This document shows positions 16,549 through 24,847 of a stretch of 31,642 bases of DNA, one piece after another. The notes under the pieces were generated by a model. It was not told the DNA's origin, searched no databases, and was given only the letters and a program-made list of their open reading frames with translations. This DNA comes from a virus. A program made the position numbers and the translations under genes. The stretch lies in IMG/VR virus record IMGVR_UViG_3300042293_000356, positions 1 through 31,642 of that record; one strand, written 5' to 3'. How positions within the stretch are numbered: the stretch's first letter is position 1; each line of letters begins with the position of its first letter.

Positions 16549-17525
16549 TAGTTTTGAAATTCTGATTTATTTTCTAAATACCATTCATACGCATTAGCTA
16601 ATCCATCTTCTAACGATGTACTTGCTTGCCATCCTAAGTTATCAAAAATCTTAAATGAATCAATCTTACGAGTTGGAATCATTGATGGTTTACCTTTAAT
16701 AAATTCAGTTGGTGCATCAAAGTTTGCAATTCTTTTCATTATTTCTAATACTTCTAATACGGAATACACTCTATTAGAACCTACATTATAAACTTGATAA
16801 TCTTCTTTTTCTTTTTCCATTACTATTTGCAATGCTTCTACGAAATCTTCGATATATAATAAATCTCTCAATTCACTACCATCACCCCATACAGGAATTG
16901 GATTCATTTGGTCTGCTACTTTTCTAATTGTTGCCGGAGTAACATGACACTTATTGAAATCGTATTTATCATGTGGACCAAATAAATTAGCTGGTCTGAT
17001 AATTGTACATTTCATTTTAACCGGTAAATACTTTGCGTATAATTCACATTGAACTTCTGCATATCTTTTCATCCAACCCACAGGAAAGTAAACAGGATAT
17101 GGTTCATCAAATAGGAAATCAGTCTCTACTACGGGCTTATCTCCTTTTGGTGGATAAACTGTATTAGATGATAAGAAGATGTAATGTTGAACCTTATTTC
17201 TCCAACTGGCATCAATTAAGAAATTGTTCATTGCTACGTTTGGTGTAACATGTGCCAATGGGTCAACTACGGTGTCTACTGCGTTTGATGTACTTGCTGC
17301 TGCGTGATATACTACATCAATTCCTTTGGTTGCATCTAAACACCCTTCGTATGTTTTTAAATCAAAATGAACATACTCTACACCATCAATTGGTGTTCGT
17401 ACTCCTCTTTTGTGTAAATTAACTCTAATGTTTGTGTAACCTTCTTTGTGTAATCGGTTTGTTAAATTTTGACCTACTAAGCCAGAACCACCTGTTATCA
17501 GGATTTTTGAATCTTTGTTTATCAT
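16548..17525 (-). CDS. NAD-dependent epimerase/dehydratase 3 (GDP-fucose-synthase-like), catalytic Tyr position changed
   Basis: A 325-residue extended SDR enzyme. Rossmann motif GGSGLVG at 12-18; HAAAST at about 74-79; FLSSNTVYPP (117-126) with the catalytic Ser/Thr region; RPANLFGPHDKYDF, the substrate loop typical of GDP-L-fucose synthase and related 4-reductases/epimerases; RDLLYIEDFVEAL; and a C-terminal MIPTRKIDSFKIFDNLGWQA. The usual YxxxK motif reads VGWMK: Lys153 is kept but Val149 stands at the Tyr position. It probably acts on a nucleotide-bound deoxysugar, but the missing Tyr may weaken or change the chemistry. It is flanked by a 2OG oxygenase and an SGNH gene, and its stop overlaps the latter's start. 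Confidence 0.82.
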   Translation of the reverse strand: MINKDSKILITGGSGLVGQNLTNRLHKEGYTNIRVNLHKRGVRTPIDGVEYVHFDLKTYEGCLDATKGIDVVYHAAASTSNAVDTVVDPLAHVTPNVAMNNFLIDASWRNKVQHYIFLSSNTVYPPKGDKPVVETDFLFDEPYPVYFPVGWMKRYAEVQCELYAKYLPVKMKCTIIRPANLFGPHDKYDFNKCHVTPATIRKVADQMNPIPVWGDGSELRDLLYIEDFVEALQIVMEKEKEDYQVYNVGSNRVYSVLEVLEIMKRIANFDAPTEFIKGKPSMIPTRKIDSFKIFDNLGWQASTSLEDGLANAYEWYLENKSEFQN

Positions 17526-17526
17526 A

Positions 17527-18183
17527 TTATTTTTTTGAGTTCATTATAAAACTTATTAATGCTTTTCTTTCAAAATTTGGATTTGTTATTGGGTTTACCT
17601 CATGTTCTAAATTTGCATTGGTAAAATCTAATACAACAAAGTTACCAAATTCCGGTGTAATTTCCAATTTATTTCCATCAAAATCTGTAATTATTAGTTC
17701 TCCCCCATCTCCTTTTTTCCAATCTTTATTCAAATATAGTAATACTACACATATTCTAAATTTATCATCATCTTCACCATCTTTATGATTTTTAATAAAA
17801 CAATCTTTATTATATAAAGTTAAATTAAAAGATGGGTTTCCAAATACATAATGATTTCTAGGATATAATTCTTGTAATTTTGAATAACAATATTTAGAAA
17901 TTAATTCACAATCTGCATGTCCATTGTATAAATGTTCAAACCAAATTTGTGCTAAGTCATTGTGTTTTTCAATAACCGATTGTTTATATTTGTTTTGACT
18001 TTCAAAATCATTAGATGGAACGATTCTTACATTGTGTACTTCTTTTAACGAATATACAATTTGGTATTCAAATTCTTTATAATCTATAATTTTAGTTAAA
18101 TATTGATTAAGTAATAATTCGTATGATTTACCAAAAAATTCTAAACCTAAACCAGCATAATATCCTTTACCTGTATATAACAT
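17527..18183 (-). CDS. 2-oxoglutarate/Fe(II)-dependent oxygenase B (prolyl-4-hydroxylase-like)
   Basis: A 218-residue protein whose C-terminal half has the double-stranded beta-helix signature: iron ligands His133 and Asp135 (FIKNHKDGED), His194 (LEHEV), and the 2-oxoglutarate-binding Arg206 (NFERKALISFIM). Between them, VVLLYLNKDWKKGDGGELII (146-165) is the typical core strand with the GGEL turn seen in prolyl hydroxylase-like enzymes. The N-terminal 110 residues are helical. Such enzymes hydroxylate amino-acid side chains or small molecules using oxygen and 2-oxoglutarate. A paralogue lies directly upstream, ending at 18184, with no base between the two genes. Substrate unknown; a virion protein or sugar precursor is possible. 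Confidence 0.82.
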   Translation of the reverse strand: MLYTGKGYYAGLGLEFFGKSYELLLNQYLTKIIDYKEFEYQIVYSLKEVHNVRIVPSNDFESQNKYKQSVIEKHNDLAQIWFEHLYNGHADCELISKYCYSKLQELYPRNHYVFGNPSFNLTLYNKDCFIKNHKDGEDDDKFRICVVLLYLNKDWKKGDGGELIITDFDGNKLEITPEFGNFVVLDFTNANLEHEVNPITNPNFERKALISFIMNSKK

Positions 18184-18906
18184 TTATTTATTTTTTAGTA
18201 CAACGAAATTTAAATATGCAAACCTATTAAACTCATTCATTACTTTATGTACCGAATGTACTGGCATACTTTTTGTAAAATCTAATACACCATAGTTTCC
18301 TAATATTGGATATACAATATCAATATGTTCTTCTTTATTTTTTAATACCAATTCACCACCATCACCTACATTATATTCACTTAATGGAGTTAAATATATT
18401 AAACAGGCACATAGCCTATCATTTACATATCCATCATTATGCATTGTAATAAAATCACTATCAGTATACCAAGTTATTTGACCTACACTTTGTATATCGG
18501 TTGCAGTAATATTTAATTCATAATGTTTATTTATAATACCCGCACATACTTTGTCCATTATAGGATAAAATACTTTATTAAAATAATCGTTTCCCAATCC
18601 AATTCTTTCTGCTAATTCACCACACCTTTGATGCACCATTTTATTTTGTTGGTGAGCGTGGTATCGTATATCATTACTTCCATCAACAAACTCTTTTATT
18701 TCTTTAAAAGTTTCTTCATCATAATATCCACTATCGGTGTGCTTTGGATGCGGATTCATAGAAGAATACAAATAAGTAACTAAATCTTTATTATCTTTAT
18801 ATTGTATTAATATATTATAAAAAGATTTAATTGTTTCAATTTCACTTTCATTTAAAAAATCCCATATTGTTCCTATTGCGTATTCGGTATTCTGAATCTG
18901 TAACAT
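18184..18906 (-). CDS. 2-oxoglutarate/Fe(II)-dependent oxygenase A (prolyl-4-hydroxylase-like)
   Basis: A 240-residue oxygenase with iron ligands His156 and Asp158 (FITMHNDGYV), a third His at 217 in VHSVHKV (His220 less likely), and Arg228 (EFNRFAYLNFV) for 2-oxoglutarate. The core strand is CACLIYLTPLSEYNVGDGGE (166-185), with GGEL as in the neighbour. Residues 1-140 are helical, with a His-rich stretch RYHAHQQNKMVHQRCGELAE (81-100). The gene begins on the stop of the short coiled-coil gene (TAATG at 18906) and abuts the second oxygenase. The paralogues differ strongly outside the metal-binding core, so they probably have different targets. Confidence 0.82.
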   Translation of the reverse strand: MLQIQNTEYAIGTIWDFLNESEIETIKSFYNILIQYKDNKDLVTYLYSSMNPHPKHTDSGYYDEETFKEIKEFVDGSNDIRYHAHQQNKMVHQRCGELAERIGLGNDYFNKVFYPIMDKVCAGIINKHYELNITATDIQSVGQITWYTDSDFITMHNDGYVNDRLCACLIYLTPLSEYNVGDGGELVLKNKEEHIDIVYPILGNYGVLDFTKSMPVHSVHKVMNEFNRFAYLNFVVLKNK

Positions 18907-19304
18907 TATATTAGGTTTTTTGGTTTTTTATTTAATAAATTTGATTCCTCTATTGCCATTTCTTCTGCCAAATCAAATCTTATTTTATTTAATCTTGTTC
19001 TATCAATATCTAATTGTTTTTCAATTGAAATAAATTCGTTTTTTAATCTTTCAATTTCTAAATTTTTAGCATCTTTTATTTCTTTATTTAATTTTGCTAA
19101 TTCCTTTCCCACATTTGCTCTTGCTTCATTTATCCTATTTCTTTCTATTGCTATATTTTCTTTTTCATGTTCAATATCTTTCCATTCATAGTATATTTTA
19201 CTACGCTCCAACATAATCTTTTCTCTTTCATCTGCGATTATTTGCTTTTGCTTTTCTAAATATTCCATTTCTTTATTTATTTCTTTTTCAGATATCACTC
19301 GCAT
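18906..19304 (-). CDS. Coiled-coil protein B (short paralogue)
   Basis: A 132-residue, almost fully helical, highly charged protein. Its first 46 residues (MRVISEKEINKEMEYLEKQK onward) are close to those of the longer neighbour at 19320-20003, including the block YYEWKDI. A repeat unit at about 93-116 (IEKQLDIDRTRLNKIRFDLA, Asp101) occurs once here and three times in the longer protein. No membrane segment, no enzyme motif. It could be a rod, a scaffold, or a fibre-associated spacer. It lies between the longer copy and the oxygenase pair, with 15 bases before it and a TAATG overlap after it. Confidence 0.7.
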   Translation of the reverse strand: MRVISEKEINKEMEYLEKQKQIIADEREKIMLERSKIYYEWKDIEHEKENIAIERNRINEARANVGKELAKLNKEIKDAKNLEIERLKNEFISIEKQLDIDRTRLNKIRFDLAEEMAIEESNLLNKKPKNLI

Positions 19305-19319
19305 ACTATAATTATTAAC

Positions 19320-20003
19320 TTATATAATTTGTTTTGATTTTTTATAAATATTTAATTTAGCAGTTCCTATTGCAATCTCCTCAGCTATTTCGGCTCTAAT
19401 TTTATCTAATCGATTTCTATCCTCAGTTAGTTGTGATTCCAATTCATTTTCCTTTTGTTTTCTAATAAAAATTATATGATTTTCTAATTCCAGTTCCAAT
19501 TCTGTTTTTATTATAGAATGTGCAGTATTAATATCATTGTATATTTCATTTCGAATTGTATCTAATCGTTTTCTATCTTTTACTAATTGTTTTTCTAATT
19601 CTGATTCTTGTTCTTTTATAATTTTTTTATGTTTATCTGTAATTTCTTTTTCTAATTTTTTTGTTATCGTTTCAAATCGTTTCCTGTCATTTGCTAATTG
19701 TATGTCAAATTCTTTTTCTTGTTTTTTTCTTTGTTCACCAATTTCATTTGCCCAAAAATCTTCTTTTGCTTTTTTATTTAATTCATGTCTTTTATTCATT
19801 TCATCAATTAAAATAACATTAGATTCATTTAGATTTTCTCTTATTTTTTTATATTCTTCATCCAATTCCTGCAAATCTCGCCATTCATAGTATAACCTAC
19901 TACGTTCAATCATTAATCTCTCACGTTCTTCTGAAATTATTTGCTTTTGTTTTTCTAAATATAATTGTTCTTTATCTAGTTCTGTTTGAGATATAACTTT
20001 CAT
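19320..20003 (-). CDS. Coiled-coil protein A with three repeat units
   Basis: A 227-residue coiled-coil protein, start MKVISQTELDKEQLYLEKQK. The 32-base overlap with the upstream epimerase would make the start doubtful, but the same N-terminus in the shorter paralogue supports it. Three imperfect repeats are seen: around Asp106 (QLANDRKRFETITKKLEKEI), Asp143 (QLVKDRKRLDTIRNEIYNDI) and Asp195 (QLTEDRNRLDKIRAEIAEEI). The rest is Lys/Glu-rich helix, except for the stretch EDFWANEIGE (81-90). No homologue recognised. The difference from the short form is best explained by gain or loss of repeat units within a duplicated gene. Confidence 0.72.
   Translation of the reverse strand: MKVISQTELDKEQLYLEKQKQIISEERERLMIERSRLYYEWRDLQELDEEYKKIRENLNESNVILIDEMNKRHELNKKAKEDFWANEIGEQRKKQEKEFDIQLANDRKRFETITKKLEKEITDKHKKIIKEQESELEKQLVKDRKRLDTIRNEIYNDINTAHSIIKTELELELENHIIFIRKQKENELESQLTEDRNRLDKIRAEIAEEIAIGTAKLNIYKKSKQII
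19374..19715 (-). repeat. Three diverged coding repeats in coiled-coil protein A
   Basis: Units at about 19641-19715, 19530-19601 and 19374-19445, each encoding a QL..DR.R...I...I helix. Spacing between the Asp codons is 37 and then 52 residues, so the units are not in strict tandem. A fourth related unit lies in the short paralogue at about 18955-19030. Confidence 0.6.
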
Positions 20004-20910
20004 ATGTCAATTTTAAAGCTTCATTGAATCCCAATACTGGCAATAATCCTATTTCTTTTTGTAGTGTTGTGTCCATTTGTCTACGAAGGTCACCATTTGG
20101 TTTTGTAGTGTCCCATTTTATATCTATATTTTTACCACTAATTTTAATAAGTTGTTCAATCATTGATTTGATTGTAATTTCTTCACCTGCACCAAAGTTA
20201 ATTGTAGTATGTATTTGTTTTTCATATAAAGATAAAATTGCATTTGCTACATCACCTGCATAAACAAAATCTCTAATTGGTGTTCCATCCCCCCATGCTT
20301 CAATTTCATTTTCTGCTTCAAATACTTTTTTACATTGAGTTGCAATTACTGTTCCTGTTCCATCAAAGTTATCATACTCACCAAAAATGTTTGCTGGTCT
20401 TATGATTGCCCAATTTGTATAATTGTATTGAACTTTGTATGCTTCTAATAAAACCTCACCCATTCTCTTACTCCAACTTGGAAACCAATCTGCGTCTGAT
20501 GGTAATGTTTTCCATACACTATCTTCTACAAATGTTTCTGCGGGTGCATATACACCAACTGAACTAACAAATACTAACCAAATATTATTTTTTGAACATT
20601 GATTAATAATTTCAGTATTAATTTTAAATGATGGATATAAAAAATCCACCGGACTTTCCTTTGCTCTAATAGGAGAACCTTTAACACCAAAACAATTGAA
20701 TACTGCATCAGGAGTTTCATAAAAGAAAAGATTTTTAACATTATCTTCTATTGTTAAATCCATTTCATAAAATGTAAATTTTTCAGATATTGGTAAATTT
20801 GGTGATTGTCTCATATCAACACCAATTACTTCATATCCTGCTACTAAACATTTTTTAACTAAATGTATTCCAACTAATCCACTACAACCTGTTACTAAAA
20901 CTTTTTTCAT
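19972..20910 (-). CDS. NAD-dependent epimerase/dehydratase 2, catalytic Tyr position changed
   Basis: A 312-residue extended SDR enzyme with Rossmann motif GCSGLVG (8-14), FNCFGVKGSP (71-80), LVFVSSVGVYAPAE (112-125), a RPANIFGEYDNFDGTG substrate loop, RDFVYAGDVANAIL and INFGAGEEITIKSM near the C-terminus, all typical of nucleotide-sugar epimerases, dehydratases or reductases. In the catalytic block the sequence is WFPSWSKRMGE: Lys148 is present but Pro144 is where YxxxK needs Tyr. The same feature is seen in the enzyme at 16548-17525, while the enzyme at 26400-27368 has the normal Tyr. It follows the GT10-like gene B by 4 bases and overlaps coiled-coil protein A. Confidence 0.82.
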   Translation of the reverse strand: MKKVLVTGCSGLVGIHLVKKCLVAGYEVIGVDMRQSPNLPISEKFTFYEMDLTIEDNVKNLFFYETPDAVFNCFGVKGSPIRAKESPVDFLYPSFKINTEIINQCSKNNIWLVFVSSVGVYAPAETFVEDSVWKTLPSDADWFPSWSKRMGEVLLEAYKVQYNYTNWAIIRPANIFGEYDNFDGTGTVIATQCKKVFEAENEIEAWGDGTPIRDFVYAGDVANAILSLYEKQIHTTINFGAGEEITIKSMIEQLIKISGKNIDIKWDTTKPNGDLRRQMDTTLQKEIGLLPVLGFNEALKLTYESYISNRTR

Positions 20911-20914
20911 ATTT

Positions 20915-22186
20915 TTATTTTATTAATTTTGAATATACGTTATATAATTCCTCATCTTTTTGAAATGATAATAATAGTTTTTGATTTGCTTCTATTTTAT
21001 CCATATCAAACGGTGGTAATTCACCATTATCATCTATATACTTTAATAGTTTTCTAATTTCCTCAAATGTTTTTACTAATCGTAACCAAGGAAATTCTTC
21101 ATTATTTAAGTAATCATAATTTATAAATGGTGGAACATAGAATCCCATATCTTCTAATATTGTATTAGTATATCTTGGACCAATTACTATAAATGGATGA
21201 CAATTTGCAATAGGTCTAATTACTTTTTCTGAAATCATTATATCTCTTTCAAAAAATTTAGTTTCAGTAACAATAGATAATAAAGATTCTGCATATAAAA
21301 ATGAATCGTTGTTCCAATTATGTAAAAGATTTTCTACATATCCAGGATCTGTTTTTTTAATATCTACCGAAATTTCACCTGGCTTTGGATTAGCTATATA
21401 ATCATTTCTATATTCTTGTAATTCGTTTATTCCCATTGTATTATATCCCAATACATGTTCATCTGGAAATTCTAAAAATGAAATATAATTATTATCTATT
21501 ATATTTTCTTTTTTACAAAAATTATAAAACCAAAATCTATGGTCTCTTTTTGCATTTCTATTAAACGATAATATTGTTTTTAATTTAGGAGTAGTTTCGT
21601 ATTGTTCTCGTTTACATACACTAAAAATACTATCATTCATTTTAAAATTATTATCCAAATCATATGTTAAGAATGGAAAGAAAATATGATTACCTTTTGC
21701 AAAATCATTTATATTATAACAGGGTGTTATTGTGTAAATGTTTTCAGAATGTTTGGATGTATTAATCCAATTATAGAATTTTTTATAATGACCTGATTCG
21801 TGAAAACTGATAAATAATATTTTAATACCCTTTTCTAAAATAGTAGTATAATGTGGTAAATATTCTTCCAAATCTTCCATATGTACTTTTGGAGTAACTA
21901 AATAAAAATTTTCATCTGCCCCATCTAATATTGGTTGGTCAGAAAATACTATTTTTAAATCTTTATGTTCAAATGTTTTTGCATATTTTTTAGTTCCCCA
22001 ATGACTTCTTAAAAATATTTCATTATAACTAGATTGTATTTCACTATCCCTAAGAATATCTAAAATACCAATATAATTGTTTGTAACAGTTCTATCTTCT
22101 GGTATTTTGTAATTAAATACACCATTCGGTAACGGGAGATAATCATCACCCGTCCAATTTTCCATATAAAAATTTATCAATTTCAT
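20915..22186 (-). CDS. GT10-like glycosyltransferase paralogue B
   Basis: A 423-residue soluble protein. Shared blocks with its two paralogues: ILFISFHESGHYKKF (123-137), LSFNRNAKRDHRFWFYNF (206-223), and SIVTETKFFERDIMISEKVI (304-323), then HPFIVIGPR (330-338) and LEDMGF. The final block resembles the donor-binding region of GT10 fucosyltransferases. The N-terminal half may bind the acceptor. The start overlaps the stop of paralogue A by ATGA, so the pair is likely translated together. The divergent N-terminal halves suggest different acceptors. Assignment as a glycosyltransferase is by motif and context, not by close similarity. Confidence 0.7.
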   Translation of the reverse strand: MKLINFYMENWTGDDYLPLPNGVFNYKIPEDRTVTNNYIGILDILRDSEIQSSYNEIFLRSHWGTKKYAKTFEHKDLKIVFSDQPILDGADENFYLVTPKVHMEDLEEYLPHYTTILEKGIKILFISFHESGHYKKFYNWINTSKHSENIYTITPCYNINDFAKGNHIFFPFLTYDLDNNFKMNDSIFSVCKREQYETTPKLKTILSFNRNAKRDHRFWFYNFCKKENIIDNNYISFLEFPDEHVLGYNTMGINELQEYRNDYIANPKPGEISVDIKKTDPGYVENLLHNWNNDSFLYAESLLSIVTETKFFERDIMISEKVIRPIANCHPFIVIGPRYTNTILEDMGFYVPPFINYDYLNNEEFPWLRLVKTFEEIRKLLKYIDDNGELPPFDMDKIEANQKLLLSFQKDEELYNVYSKLIK

Positions 22187-23673
22187 TTGCTAAAAATAGA
22201 TGAATATAATTTTTTTACCGATTGTTCACCCGAATAAGTTTTACATAGATTTGAATTATGTATAACTTCTTCTTTTGAATCCATAAATATCTTGTGTAAT
22301 TTTTTCTTATCGTTTAGTTCCGTAGTTAGTTTAACCACTGCTTTCATTCTATCACCATGATCAAAAATCTTATCATAACTTTCATCAAAATATTTATCAA
22401 ATGTTTTGAATCCTTTTTCTTTTAACATTTCTAAATACAATGGGCCGGCTAATGCTATAAATGGATGAAAATATCGTAATGCCTTTACTCCTTTTTCAGA
22501 AACTTGACATGCGGTGAATGATGACTCAGTTAATAGTGTCATATATGTTCTTAAAAACGAAGGGTCAAATGATGGATTTACCCAATCTATCCAACCATAG
22601 TGAACTCTACGTCCATTTGCATAATATGTACTATCTTCAAATGTATCAATGTTATCAATTTTAACAACACCAATATCTTTTATTTTTTGCATCCATCCCA
22701 TATTATCATTAAATTCTTTTAATTTAGTGAATGCCGGAAACCCTCTATAACCATCTGTTCCCCAATCTATTTCTCTATCATATGGAAATATCATAGAATA
22801 TAAACAATCTTTTAATACATCATTTTTTTCTAATTGTGATAAATACCAAAATCTATGGTCTTTAAATACTGAACGATTAAACATTAAAAAATTCTTTTCT
22901 CTCTCACCTTCAAAATTCAATACATCACCATCATACGGATTATTTGAATATGCACTACACGCCGTTGAAAATAAATAATCAACAAAATAACAATTCATTT
23001 TTATTGTAATGTTATTTTTCATACAATACAATTCATGTTGTAAATTTACATTTGAATCTGCATTTGAGTAATGAATATTATCTGGACTTATACCAAATTC
23101 TTTACATGAGTTATATAATTTTTCAAAAAAAGATTCGTAGTGAACACCACCTTCGTGAAATGTAGAAATTATTAATTTTAAATCACCTAATTGAATTGCC
23201 CTTAATATTTCAGGATTTAAATTTAATAAATGTTTACCGGATGCTTTGTATTCAACAATATCTTTAACTGTTATAGATGGTGATTGAAATAAAAAATCTT
23301 CGTTTCCAAATAAATTAATTGGATAATAATTTCGTTCCCCACTTTTTATTCTATTGAATGGTAATACATTTAATTCATATGCATTATTTTCATATTCAAA
23401 TGTATATGTATTTTCATCTAATTTAGTAAAACTTTCTAAAATATTTTCTCTAATAGTTCTTGTATAAAAAATATTAAAAAGAATATCTTTATGTTCTGAT
23501 GATAGATTGATTACGTTATGATGGTCAGTAAATCCTCTACCAAAAAATTCTGATGTAGATATACCTCGTAATTCTATTTGTTGTAATGTACTATGATAAG
23601 CGGCTTCGGTTAACCCGTTTGGAAATATAACACCATCTTTTTCATATTCGTATATAAAGTTGATTTTTTCCAT
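22183..23673 (-). CDS. GT10-like glycosyltransferase paralogue A
   Basis: A 496-residue protein, the longest of the three paralogues, with extra sequence before the first shared block. Blocks: IISTFHEGGVHYESF (168-182), FLMFNRSVFKDHRFWYLSQL (262-281), TLLTESSFTACQVSEKGV (379-396), HPFIALAGP (403-411), LKEKGFKTFDKYFDESYD. These are the same blocks, in the same order and spacing, as in 20915-22186 and 12930-14261. The start at 23673 is preferred because it forms the TAATG overlap common in this operon; an in-frame ATG at 23688 would add five residues. Expected role: transfer of an activated sugar. It directly follows the E1-alpha-like gene. Confidence 0.7.
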   Translation of the reverse strand: MEKINFIYEYEKDGVIFPNGLTEAAYHSTLQQIELRGISTSEFFGRGFTDHHNVINLSSEHKDILFNIFYTRTIRENILESFTKLDENTYTFEYENNAYELNVLPFNRIKSGERNYYPINLFGNEDFLFQSPSITVKDIVEYKASGKHLLNLNPEILRAIQLGDLKLIISTFHEGGVHYESFFEKLYNSCKEFGISPDNIHYSNADSNVNLQHELYCMKNNITIKMNCYFVDYLFSTACSAYSNNPYDGDVLNFEGEREKNFLMFNRSVFKDHRFWYLSQLEKNDVLKDCLYSMIFPYDREIDWGTDGYRGFPAFTKLKEFNDNMGWMQKIKDIGVVKIDNIDTFEDSTYYANGRRVHYGWIDWVNPSFDPSFLRTYMTLLTESSFTACQVSEKGVKALRYFHPFIALAGPLYLEMLKEKGFKTFDKYFDESYDKIFDHGDRMKAVVKLTTELNDKKKLHKIFMDSKEEVIHNSNLCKTYSGEQSVKKLYSSIFSK

Positions 23674-24308
23674 TAAAATATTACCCATTTACCTGTACCA
23701 TAATGTGGCCATTGTTTTTCGTATGAATACCAAATAACTTTTTCCGATGGTACTTCTCTTTTTTTACCATTCCAAGTTGCTTCGGTTGGTGTGTTTGTTG
23801 ATACTCCATTATCTTCAACTACAAATATAATTGGTAAATCATATCTAACTGCGTATTTGTGCATTTCATAAAACCCACCGGTCTCAAATGCCATATCACC
23901 TATGAAACAAAATACTTTATCATCTTTACCATCTCTTTTATTTGCCATTGCTACACCCGTTGCTATCGGTATGATTGCACCAACAATTGCACTTGCATAG
24001 AATCTTTGTTCTTCACTAACGATAGTAATACTTCTACCATCTAATATTTCGTTTTCTAACCAAACAGGACACACACCTTTGATTAGTGCGTGGTAATGTG
24101 AACGCCAGGTTGAGAATACCCAATCTGTATCTTTTATTCTTTTACCAATTTCAATTAATTGTTCTTCGTTACCACCACTTAAATGCACCGGTCCTTTTAT
24201 TTTACCTGCTTCCCAATGGTCTGCAATCATTCTTTCGTATGCAATTAATTCATCCTTTGTAAATCTTGCATCTGATACAATAGGGTATTTTTCTAAATTT
24301 TCTATCAT
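23673..24308 (-). CDS. E1-alpha-like thiamine-diphosphate enzyme subunit, shortened
   Basis: A 211-residue protein resembling the thiamine-diphosphate-binding part of 2-oxoacid dehydrogenase E1-alpha. Motifs: HLSGGNEEQLIEIG (42-55), WVFSTWRSHYHALIKG (63-78), ASAIVGAIIPIATGVAMANK (105-124), and the cofactor motif from GDM (137-139) to EDN (165-167), in which GDG...NN has become GDM...DN. Usual E1-alpha is 320-360 residues; about 100 C-terminal residues are missing here. The likely partner is the pyrimidine-domain gene at 15149-15694. The start at 24308 is chosen because it gives an ATGA overlap with the RmlC-like gene; an in-frame ATG at 24347 would add 13 residues and a 43-base overlap. Together with sugar genes it points to two-carbon transfer onto a sugar rather than central metabolism. 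Confidence 0.8.
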   Translation of the reverse strand: MIENLEKYPIVSDARFTKDELIAYERMIADHWEAGKIKGPVHLSGGNEEQLIEIGKRIKDTDWVFSTWRSHYHALIKGVCPVWLENEILDGRSITIVSEEQRFYASAIVGAIIPIATGVAMANKRDGKDDKVFCFIGDMAFETGGFYEMHKYAVRYDLPIIFVVEDNGVSTNTPTEATWNGKKREVPSEKVIWYSYEKQWPHYGTGKWVIF

Positions 24309-24841
24309 CTGTCTCTTTTTTGTAATATAGGGTTTGTTGTTGGCCATTCCATTTGATATTCCGGGTCATTCCATTTAACTACACCTTGCTCATCTGCATC
24401 CACATAACCATCTTTATAGAATAAGTTATAGTGAAACATACAATCAGTTAATGCATAGTGTCCGTTTGCAAAACCAGGTGGAACTAATACTTGATTTCTA
24501 TCTTTCTCAGTTATCATAAAAGATTCCCACTCTCCAAAGGTAGGACTATTTTTTCGCATATCCAAAACAATTAGATAAATATCTCCAACTGCTGCTTGTA
24601 CTAATTTCCAAGTTTTATTATCGTAATGTAATCCTCTTAATACACCTTTATATGATTTTGAGAATCTACCATGCACTTCGTTTCCTTCACCTATTTTTTG
24701 CATAACAGGATGTTGTCCAGAATGAAAGGTTGTAAATATTTCGCCTCTATATTCTCTATAAATTGATGGAGTATAGGTCGGTACTTCATAACCAAATTTT
24801 TTTGATGGAGTTATTTTAAAATCATCCCACTTATTACTCAT
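24305..24841 (-). CDS. RmlC-like dTDP-4-keto-6-deoxysugar 3,5-epimerase
   Basis: A 178-residue cupin of the usual RmlC length. Family motifs: HGRFSKSYKGVLRGLHYDN (57-75) with the likely catalytic His72; VGDIYLIVLDMRKNSPTFGE (85-104); QVLVPPGFANGHYAL (117-131), where the common AHGF is ANGH; FHYNLFYKDGYVDADEQG (136-153) with Tyr138; and WNDPEYQMEWPTTNP (157-171) with Asp159. Members epimerise C3, C5 or both in dTDP- or CDP-linked 4-keto-6-deoxysugars. No nucleotidyltransferase or 4,6-dehydratase pair (RmlA/RmlB) is seen in the window, so the substrate may come from the host. It stands between a radical SAM gene (6-base gap) and the E1-alpha-like gene. Confidence 0.9.
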   Translation of the reverse strand: MSNKWDDFKITPSKKFGYEVPTYTPSIYREYRGEIFTTFHSGQHPVMQKIGEGNEVHGRFSKSYKGVLRGLHYDNKTWKLVQAAVGDIYLIVLDMRKNSPTFGEWESFMITEKDRNQVLVPPGFANGHYALTDCMFHYNLFYKDGYVDADEQGVVKWNDPEYQMEWPTTNPILQKRDR

Positions 24842-24847
24842 ATAACT

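Noticed and set aside
23673-24308. Reading the E1-like genes as a pyruvate dehydrogenase
   Set aside because: No E2 or E3 genes, both subunits are shortened, and the neighbours are sugar enzymes.
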